Of a stretch of DNA of 46,993 nt, positions 41,751-46,993 are shown piece by piece. The translations under genes were made by a program, and so were the position numbers. This DNA is from Thermodesulfovibrionales bacterium (GTDB lineage: Bacteria; Nitrospirota; Thermodesulfovibrionia; Thermodesulfovibrionales; UBA9159), in contig DASRZP010000124.1 in NCBI GenBank assembly GCA_035686305.1, forward strand, positions 1 through 46,993, given 5' to 3'. Position 1 is the first letter of the stretch. Every line of letters starts with the position of its first letter. Below the pieces are notes generated by a model. It saw nothing but the letters and a program-made list of their open reading frames with translations, was not told where the DNA came from and made no database searches.

Positions 41751-43352
41751 TTATTTGGCCGTCAAATTGACATACTTTGCGCTATAGATGCCGTCTATCT
41801 TCTGTAGTTGCTTCAAAACACTATCGTTGACGGGTTCATCAACATTCAGAATCATTACGGATTCACCGCCTATCTGCGCACGATCTTTTCTTCCTACCTG
41901 CATCATAGATATATTAATATTTTCCTTGCTCAGTACCGCTGCAACCTGCGCAACCATACCCGGTTTGTCTTTATGCGGCAAAACGAGCATATGCTCTGCA
42001 GGCTCGATACTCGTGTGATATCCGTTCAATCTCAGAATCCTCGGAATGTCCTTCTCAAGCATGGTCCCTGCAGTTTTATTCGCTTCCTTATCAGTAGTCA
42101 GAACCACTTTCAAGAGGCTTACATAGCTTTCTGAATCAGTCGACGTCGATTTCTTAATGCCTATCCCCCTTCTCTCCGCTGACCTGAGGGCGTTCACATA
42201 ATTCACTCCCTCACTGCTGCAACAGAGTATCCCCTTCGTGACCGCCACTGCCAGGGGAGCGAGGTCGAATTGAGCGAGGTCGCCGCACGCAACAACTTCC
42301 ACTTCCCGTGCTGTGCCGTTCGTAATTTGCCTCACGAGAGCTCCGAGGTTTTCAGCGAGGGCCATATAGTGCTTCACGGGCTCGAGTGTCTCAGGTCTGA
42401 ACGCCGGGATATTCACGGCGCTTCTCGCGGGCACCCCCAGAAAGAAATCGCGAATTTGCTCGGCGACATCAACAGCGACGTTGATCTGTGCCTCTTCTGT
42501 GCTTGCCCCCAGGTGCGGGGTAAGAACAACTTTACTGCCAAGGCTCAAAAGCGGGGAATCCTCGACAGGTTCTTTGTCAAAAACGTCTATAGCAGCCATT
42601 TCAACCCAGCCCTTTTGTATCGCTTCAGCAAGATCGGCCTCGTTTATTATTCCGCCTCTGGCACAATTGATTATCTTCACGCCTTTCTTCATTTTCAGAA
42701 TCGAGTCTCTATTAATCAGGTTGAGGGTGTCCTTGTTTTTCGGGATATGGAGGGTAATGAAATCCGCCAACTTCCACACCTCATCAAGTGACGCAGCATA
42801 GTTTACGCCCTGTTCTTCTATCCGATCTCTGCCGACAAAGGGATCATACACGAACACTTTCATACCCATCGCCTTCACGATCGATGCCACTCTGCTTCCC
42901 ACCTTGCCAAACCCGATAACGCCTACATTCTTGTTAAATACCTCCTTGCCTCTCAGCCTCGACCTTTCCCATTTGCCTTCCTTCATGGAACTATCGGCAG
43001 AGGGGATATGTCTCACCATGGAGAGCATTAAGGCTATGGTGTGTTCCGAGGCTGCTACTGTATTGCCTTCAGGAGAGTTGGTCACAACGATCCCTTTTTC
43101 TGTGGCAGCTTCGATATCGACATTATCCACACCGACACCCGCCCTGCCGATGATCTTCAGTCTGTCTGTAACAGAAAGTACATCCTTCGTGATTTTCGAA
43201 GAGCTTCTGATCATGAGAGCATCGTAATCTTTGATGACTGCCTTCAGCTCCTCAGCGGACAGAAGAGGTCTATAGTCAACCTCACTCACGTCCTGTAAAA
43301 TTGTCACCGCCATCTCTTCAATCTGATCGGTAACTAACACTTTATACCCCAT
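41751..43352 (-). CDS. serA: D-3-phosphoglycerate dehydrogenase SerA
   Basis: 533 residues, the long type. It oxidises 3-phosphoglycerate with NAD, the first step of serine synthesis. The NAD-binding domain has GFGKVGSRVASIVKAMG, and catalytic-region blocks such as GRAGVGVDNVD, INCARGGIINEADL and LTPHLGASTEEAQ. An ASB domain (about 320-450) and a C-terminal ACT domain (about 460-530) follow, the site of serine feedback control in some relatives. GAGGGGG before ATG 43352 decides the start over the TTG 9 bases earlier. Confidence 0.97.
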   Translation of the reverse strand: MGYKVLVTDQIEEMAVTILQDVSEVDYRPLLSAEELKAVIKDYDALMIRSSSKITKDVLSVTDRLKIIGRAGVGVDNVDIEAATEKGIVVTNSPEGNTVAASEHTIALMLSMVRHIPSADSSMKEGKWERSRLRGKEVFNKNVGVIGFGKVGSRVASIVKAMGMKVFVYDPFVGRDRIEEQGVNYAASLDEVWKLADFITLHIPKNKDTLNLINRDSILKMKKGVKIINCARGGIINEADLAEAIQKGWVEMAAIDVFDKEPVEDSPLLSLGSKVVLTPHLGASTEEAQINVAVDVAEQIRDFFLGVPARSAVNIPAFRPETLEPVKHYMALAENLGALVRQITNGTAREVEVVACGDLAQFDLAPLAVAVTKGILCCSSEGVNYVNALRSAERRGIGIKKSTSTDSESYVSLLKVVLTTDKEANKTAGTMLEKDIPRILRLNGYHTSIEPAEHMLVLPHKDKPGMVAQVAAVLSKENINISMMQVGRKDRAQIGGESVMILNVDEPVNDSVLKQLQKIDGIYSAKYVNLTAK

Positions 43353-43726
43353 ACTCGTCAAGCCCCCTCTATAATTGTTTCACCGTTAAACCTTTCACGA
43401 GGTTTCTCAAGATTGCTCTCTTCATTATCGCAGAAAATTGAGATCGTGCAAGATGAGGAGCATCAAGAGGTCGAGCGAAATCTCTGGTGGAATCCGGACA
43501 TTGCGGCAGAGTCCGCCACCGAAACACCCTTTCGGATGACTATGAAGCCACCGGGGATTGACAGCTGTTCTTTTTCTGCGATACTGAAATCAGGACCAAC
43601 GGCATAAGGCGAAAGGAGAAAGACGAAGACCGAAAAATGCACAGGGGCTGCAAGGCTCGAATGTTGTCCTCTCTGCATCAGGTTTCGCAGTCTGTTGACC
43701 AAAGGTTCGAAAGGAGGAGCGGTCAT
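43353..43726. other. Divergent spacer between serA and the GlsB-like gene
   Basis: It holds a short hairpin in the serA leader (AAACCT at 43388-43393, AGGTTT at 43400-43405) and a second (CCGAAA at 43519-43524, TTTCGG at 43530-43535). Reading frames here lack ribosome binding sites. No riboswitch class is recognised. Confidence 0.4.
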
Positions 43727-43972
43727 ATGGAATTTCTCTGGTTTATCCTGATTGGTTTGGCTGCCGGATGGTTAGCGGGACAATTGATGAGGGGCGGCGG
43801 GTTTGGCGTCATCGGAGACATCATTGTCGGGGTAATCGGTGCGCTCCTCGGTGGTTTTCTTTTTCGTACTCTGGGCATTTTCCCCGGAGGCGGGCTGCTC
43901 GGCAGTTTGATCGTTGCGACCATCGGCGCCGTGATTTTGTTGTTTCTGTTGCGTCTGATCAAGAAGGCTTAG
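43727..43972 (+). CDS. GlsB/YeaQ/YmgE-family small membrane protein
   Basis: 81 residues with three membrane helices and the glycine-rich blocks of this family (WFILIGLAAGWLAGQLMRG, GDIIVGVIGALLGGFLF, LIVATIGAVILLFLLRLIKK). Relatives are stress-induced membrane proteins of unknown mechanism, sometimes labelled transglycosylase-associated. AAGGAGGAG before ATG 43727 sets the start. Monocistronic. Confidence 0.93.
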   Translation: MEFLWFILIGLAAGWLAGQLMRGGGFGVIGDIIVGVIGALLGGFLFRTLGIFPGGGLLGSLIVATIGAVILLFLLRLIKKA

Positions 43973-43999
43973 GCCGTCTTTTTCGAGTCCTTGCTATGA

Positions 44000-44035
44000 T
44001 TCGGGCAAGAGGTTCGCAGCAGGACCTTGCCCGAA
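44000..44035 (+). other. Hairpin downstream of the GlsB-like gene
   Basis: TTCGGGCAAG (44000-44009) and CTTGCCCGAA (44026-44035), a perfect 10-bp stem with a 16-base loop, 27 bases after the GlsB-like stop. It lacks a T-run. Confidence 0.45.
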
Positions 44036-44336
44036 CCGTTCTCGTTAATGTGCCCTGAATCGATAATAGAAGCCGTACTCGTGCGGGTAGCCAGGTGGTC
44101 ATTGATAGGGATCGCGGGAAAGGTGGTGCGGCACGGGAGGAGGCTGTGACTTTTGCTTGCCAGAACGTGGGAGAAGTTGAATGTATATCATCAGACGCGT
44201 AAACGATGTATGGTCTTTGCGTAACCGCCCACTGCGAGACTTGAATTTGGCTTCTTGAGAGGAGAGGTTTGTCCTGGAAAGGGGTTTTCGAGAGGCAAAT
44301 CACACCTTGCGTGATAAAGGGATCGACGAAGGGGTC

Positions 44337-44381
44337 CGAATGCGCTTTTTAAAGATTGCGCCGGTTTAAAAAGCGCATTCG
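44337..44381. repeat. Perfect 17-bp inverted repeat upstream of parA
   Basis: CGAATGCGCTTTTTAAA (44337-44353) and its exact complement (44365-44381) flank an 11-base centre. It lies about 190 bases before parA in a 597-base stretch with no gene. It may be an operator or centromere-like site, a bidirectional terminator, or a remnant of a small mobile repeat. Confidence 0.7.
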
Positions 44382-44465
44382 TAGGCCTCAGATGGAGGAT
44401 ATGCCAAATTCTATCGCCGGATTTGGGCAGTGTCCTCCACGTAGCATTTGTCTCCGTGAATCGGC

Positions 44466-44471
44466 TATAAT
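44466..44471 (+). promoter_or_regulatory. -10 box for parA
   Basis: A perfect TATAAT 98 bases before the parA ATG. No good -35 box is seen. It lies between the inverted repeat and the gene. Confidence 0.4.
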
Positions 44472-44569
44472 GCCTTCACTCATTTGTGAGTCTGGGGACC
44501 TCATGGCACCATTGCGATGTGGCTTCGAGAATATCCGTCAATCCATAAGAACTCATTCAGGGAGGGGAC

Positions 44570-45316
44570 ATGCAACAGGTTGTGGCAATCGTAAATCATA
44601 AGGGCGGCGTTGGGAAGACTACCTCGACGGTGAACATCGCTGCTTGCTGGGGTGAGATCGGGAAAAGGGTCCTTGTCATTGATCTCGACCCCCAAGGAAG
44701 CGCAACGGTATCCTTCGGAATCACAGACGACGGGACCGCACTCCTTAATGCCTTGCAGCAGACAGCAGCCTTGCCCGTTGTGTCAACCAAGGCGCAGGGC
44801 GTAGACCTCGTACCGGCAGGGCATAGGCTTGCGGAAGCGAGACAGAGATTTGTTGGAACTGCCGCCAGCGAACTCTTGATGAGGTGCCTCAGATACACCG
44901 AGGGAGAATGGGACTTTGTCATCGCCGACTGCCCCCCCAGTTTAGGCATCTTCACAATGAACGCCTTAAAGGCGAGCGCTCATGTCCTCATCCCTGTGGA
45001 GGCAAATCATCTTTCCTACCTCGGGTTGACCCAGATGATGCAAGCCGTAAATTCGTTCCGCTCGGATAATCCTGTCCTCACCGTCCGTGCGATAATACCG
45101 TGCAGAGCCCAAGCACGCCGGCGCATACACGAAGAGTTCCTTGCGATGATGGAAAAAGTTCTTCCGGGTGGAATTAGCCCCTCCGTCCGCGAGAACGTCT
45201 CCCTCGCCGAGGCGCCGGGCAGAGGGCTGCCCGTTGTGCTCTATTTTCCGAACTCCAATGGGGCCTATGATTACCGGCGGGTCGCTCAATGGCTTTTGGA
45301 GCGGATTCCAAACTAA
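44570..45316 (+). CDS. ParA/MinD-family ATPase, orphan (no ParB nearby)
   Basis: 248 residues. Deviant Walker A (NHKGGVGKTTSTVNIA), Walker A' (VIDLDPQGSATVSFG) and Walker B (DFVIADCPPSLGIFTMNAL) match ParA-type ATPases used to position DNA or large complexes. No parB or centromere-binding gene follows; the next gene is convergent. It may therefore place protein clusters or act with a distant partner. GGGAGGGGAC precedes the ATG. The perfect inverted repeat 190 bases upstream may be its operator. Confidence 0.9.
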   Translation: MQQVVAIVNHKGGVGKTTSTVNIAACWGEIGKRVLVIDLDPQGSATVSFGITDDGTALLNALQQTAALPVVSTKAQGVDLVPAGHRLAEARQRFVGTAASELLMRCLRYTEGEWDFVIADCPPSLGIFTMNALKASAHVLIPVEANHLSYLGLTQMMQAVNSFRSDNPVLTVRAIIPCRAQARRRIHEEFLAMMEKVLPGGISPSVRENVSLAEAPGRGLPVVLYFPNSNGAYDYRRVAQWLLERIPN

Positions 45317-45358
45317 GTGCCCTGCATCGGGAGGCTTGCTTCTGACTCAGGTTGGCAT

Positions 45359-46168
45359 TCAGCGGGAAACGAGGGAAATGGCAGAAGGCATACAGACGTT
45401 ACGGCACAGTCCGCAGCCAAAACATTTTTTCGGATCAATGCGAGCCACGGTCCTGCCGCTTTCCCGTACGCTCCCTATGGCATCGAACTGACAGCGCGTC
45501 TCACAGAGACCGCACCCTTCGCAGAGCCCTTCGTTGACGGTCGCCGCATACTCTCCTCTTGCCATGATCTCCACGCCAATGCCCGACCTCGTCCTCAGCG
45601 CAATGCAATCCTGGGCCGAACAATTGCAAACAACGCCGATAAAGGGCGTAACCATGGTCCAGATCGTATGGATCGTCCCGCTCTCTTCGAGCCCGGCCAT
45701 CTGCTTCACAGCCTCTTCCCGGTCCAGTGATTCAAGACCCTCTGCCGGCGCCTTGCCGAAATAACCCATGTCGATATTGTCGTACCAGGCATTGGGGCCG
45801 TAACTGATCCCGTAGCAGCACCTCTCTTCTTTCTTTTCCATAGTCCAGCGACAGGCGCATGGCATGCGGACTACTGTCTCTGCCTTCATGACGAGATCGC
45901 GGACATCTTCGATCGGAAGGACCTGGCCGAAATGTTCTCTCTTGGCCCTGCTCACCATGCCTTCTCTCAGCGAATCCTTCAGACGGCCTTTTTTCCTGTA
46001 AAGGGCTTCGAGACGTCCGAGCGTATTGAATCCATCCTGGATGGTGGTCTCAAGAAATTCTTCGATGTACTTCCGTCGTCTGAGATCGGAGACAAGGTCA
46101 TCGGCATAATTGGCAGCGTTCTTATACCAGATCTTTCCGTCCCCATGTTTCGTGCAGAATTCACACAC
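45359..46168 (-). CDS. Ferredoxin-type 4Fe-4S protein with cysteine-rich N-terminal domain
   Basis: 269 residues, no signal peptide. The C-terminus is a two-cluster ferredoxin (CEGCGLCETRCQFDAI and CFGCGLCRNVCMPSAI). Upstream, cysteines in MCEFC, RMPCACRW, RCCYG and CNCSAQDC suggest further metal or cluster sites. The family is seen in anaerobes as an uncharacterised 4Fe-4S protein; a role in cytoplasmic electron transfer is likely, but the partner is unknown. It ends 42 bases from the convergent parA. A small unknown gene lies 18 bases upstream on the same strand. Confidence 0.85.
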   Translation of the reverse strand: MCEFCTKHGDGKIWYKNAANYADDLVSDLRRRKYIEEFLETTIQDGFNTLGRLEALYRKKGRLKDSLREGMVSRAKREHFGQVLPIEDVRDLVMKAETVVRMPCACRWTMEKKEERCCYGISYGPNAWYDNIDMGYFGKAPAEGLESLDREEAVKQMAGLEESGTIHTIWTMVTPFIGVVCNCSAQDCIALRTRSGIGVEIMARGEYAATVNEGLCEGCGLCETRCQFDAIGSVRESGRTVARIDPKKCFGCGLCRNVCMPSAISLVSR

Positions 46169-46186
46169 CCCTGCTATCTCCCTTGC

Positions 46187-46510
46187 TCACGCGTAGAGGT
46201 CAACAAGCCTCGATTTGAACCGCAGTTCACTCTCCTGCACCCGCTGGTATGCATTTATCGCCTCCTCCGCTGCTGAGGAGGTTCTTACTCTCTCTATCAG
46301 GATCTGCGTCGTTCTTCGCTCAGAGGCTGCGTCCCAAAATGCGACTCCTCTTCGGAAGGGACTCTCATTTTCCGTGGCTTGAGGGAAAGTGTCTGCCTTC
46401 TTATAACCGACAATCCCGTCCTGGTCGATCCTCGAAAGCTGGAGGGCATCATGGTTTGCTCTGACGTAAGGCGTTACGGGGTAATTGATTGTTATGAGTT
46501 CTGTATGCAT
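46187..46510 (-). CDS. Small hypothetical protein, 107 residues
   Basis: Not recognised. The last 25 residues (INAYQRV...LVDLYA) resemble those of the protein at 8220-8540, hinting at a small-protein family with a conserved helical C-terminus. The rest is soluble and variable. The ribosome binding site is weak (AGAGAATCC). It may be co-transcribed with the ferredoxin-type gene that follows. Confidence 0.55.
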   Translation of the reverse strand: MHTELITINYPVTPYVRANHDALQLSRIDQDGIVGYKKADTFPQATENESPFRRGVAFWDAASERRTTQILIERVRTSSAAEEAINAYQRVQESELRFKSRLVDLYA

Positions 46511-46567
46511 CGCGCCGGATTCTCTTTATTATACTCGTTATAACTGGTTCCCTTCCAGCTCACGTAA

Positions 46568-46597
46568 TTGACAAAAGGGCTTTTCCTGGTGTTTAAT
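46568..46597 (+). promoter_or_regulatory. tRNA-Val promoter
   Basis: A perfect TTGACA (46568-46573), 18-base spacer and TTTAAT (46592-46597, 5 of 6) lie 15 bases before the mature tRNA start. Confidence 0.6.
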
Positions 46598-46611
46598 AAG
46601 ACTTCTCGTCC

Positions 46612-46687
46612 GGGCGGATAGCTCAGCTGGGAGAGCAATGCCCTTACAAGGCATGGGTCACAGGTTCGATCCCTGTTCCGCCTACCA
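46612..46687 (+). tRNA. tRNA-Val (anticodon UAC)
   Basis: 76 bases with an encoded CCA end. The acceptor GGGCGGA pairs with TCCGCCT (first pair G-U), the D arm holds AGCTCAGCTGGGAGAGC, the anticodon loop CTTACAA reads UAC, and the T arm is ACAGGTTCGATCCCTGT. It is the attachment site of the integrase-encoded element that begins right after it. Confidence 0.96.
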
Positions 46688-46690
46688 TTA

Positions 46691-46731
46691 AAAATCAAGG
46701 GGTTAGGCATTTACGGCAACCCCTTGATTTT
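46691..46731 (-). terminator. Intrinsic terminator of the integrase gene
   Basis: AAAATCAAGGGGTT (46691-46704) and AACCCCTTGATTTT (46718-46731), a perfect 14-bp stem with a 13-base loop, with a T-run on the minus strand. It includes the integrase stop codon. It could also end transcription from the tRNA side. Confidence 0.75.
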
Positions 46732-46993
46732 GGAAATTGTGCACTTTTTGTGTCAGTTGACGAATGGAGGGCTTTTCCTCGGAGGGAGAAACGGCGGTTC
46801 CGTTTAGTGCCCGGTCAAGGATGTCGATAGCCTTGACCTGATGACTGGGGGCAAGGTGAGCATAGCGGAGAGTCATTTTGATATCCTTGTGACCTAACAG
46901 TCTGCTTACGGATATTAGGTCAACCCCGGCCATTACGGATTGACTGGCAAAGGTATGCCTAAGATCGTGAAAGCGGAAATCCCGGATACCTGC
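46703..46993 (-). CDS. Tyrosine recombinase (phage-type integrase), C-terminal part, cut by the window end
   Basis: Only the last 96 codons are present; the frame runs off the right edge. The catalytic HDLRHTFAS (HxxR) box, LLGHKDIKMTLRYAHL with the second His and the nucleophile Tyr, match the integrase family. A 30-residue tail follows. The gene abuts the 3' end of tRNA-Val and points toward it, the classic arrangement of an integrative element. The rest of the element lies to the right, outside the window. Confidence 0.93.
   Translation of the reverse strand, partial: AGIRDFRFHDLRHTFASQSVMAGVDLISVSRLLGHKDIKMTLRYAHLAPSHQVKAIDILDRALNGTAVSPSEEKPSIRQLTQKVHNFQNQGVAVNA

Noticed and set aside
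43463-43726. Minus-strand frame upstream of serA
   Set aside because: It starts opposite the ribosome binding site of the GlsB-like gene and has no recognisable family or own site.
44570-45316. parA as evidence for a plasmid or for the tRNA-Val element
   Set aside because: It lies on the other side of the tRNA from the integrase, has no parB or replication gene, and is surrounded by chromosomal genes.
46492-46710. Reading frame antisense to the tRNA (72 codons)
   Set aside because: It is the reverse complement of tRNA-Val and its flanks; translated tRNA complements give this RNRDRTCDPC-type peptide and are a known misannotation.
1-46993. CRISPR arrays, rRNA genes and prophage structural genes
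   Set aside because: No regularly spaced direct repeats, rRNA-like stretches or phage structural proteins were seen on either strand.

Overview
This 47-kb window looks like the chromosome of a Gram-negative, probably anaerobic bacterium that respires through multiheme cytochromes. It has a Tol-Pal envelope system, lipoproteins, Tat and Sec signals, a complete rpsB-tsf-pyrH-frr block and intermediate GC. The gene mix (b/c cytochrome operon, NapH-like Fe-S membrane protein, molybdopterin genes, many two-component proteins, KaiB/KaiC) fits Nitrospirota or Desulfobacterota. My best guess is a Nitrospirota member, but the sequence cannot prove it.

Layout. (1) 1-7983, plus strand: an electron-transfer operon of a small membrane protein, a tetra/pentaheme cytochrome c, a Tat-exported four-cluster Fe-S protein, an NrfD-type quinone protein, a 13-heme membrane-anchored cytochrome and a diheme cytochrome b. 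A NarX/NarL-type sensor kinase and regulator follow; the sensor carries a heme-attachment motif in its extracytoplasmic domain. (2) 8220-13078: a small unknown protein, an HDOD protein, a broken DUF72 gene, a YkgJ-type protein overlapping a NapH-like Fe-S protein, RseC and a PilZ protein. (3) 12602-18708, minus strand: tolQ-tolR-tolA-tolB-pal-cpoB running into moaA-moaC. (4) 19005-23480: truA, a DksA-like protein, and rpsB-tsf-pyrH-frr plus a 48-residue protein. (5) 23802-32414: a SPOR protein, NDH-2, a lytic transglycosylase, an adhesin-E-like protein, a GGQ release-factor-like protein, GreB, an M1 peptidase-ChaN-PDZ fusion and SixA. (6) 32847-39723, minus strand: a seven-gene Kai-type signalling operon, bordered upstream by an IS4-family element (about 39843-41210). 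(7) 41751-46993: serA, a GlsB/YeaQ membrane protein, an orphan ParA, a ferredoxin-type protein, a small protein, tRNA-Val(UAC), and the end of a tyrosine integrase whose element continues beyond the window.

The most striking system is the Kai operon: kaiB, a PAS protein with a helical C-terminus that resembles the KaiA/RsbU fold to me, a second kaiB, a two-domain kaiC with both CII phosphosites intact, a PAS histidine kinase, a receiver fused to a cytochrome-b5-like heme domain and a DUF2231-like membrane domain, and a receiver-GAF histidine kinase. No ordinary kaiA is visible. The arrangement suggests a KaiBC timer or switch wired to a heme/redox signal at the membrane. SixA, a possible phosphohistidine phosphatase, lies just beyond it on the other strand.

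A second theme is gene starts. Four monocistronic or first genes have an extended -10 box (TGN plus a TATAAT-like hexamer) only 6-7 nt before the ATG and no usable Shine-Dalgarno, suggesting leaderless transcripts.
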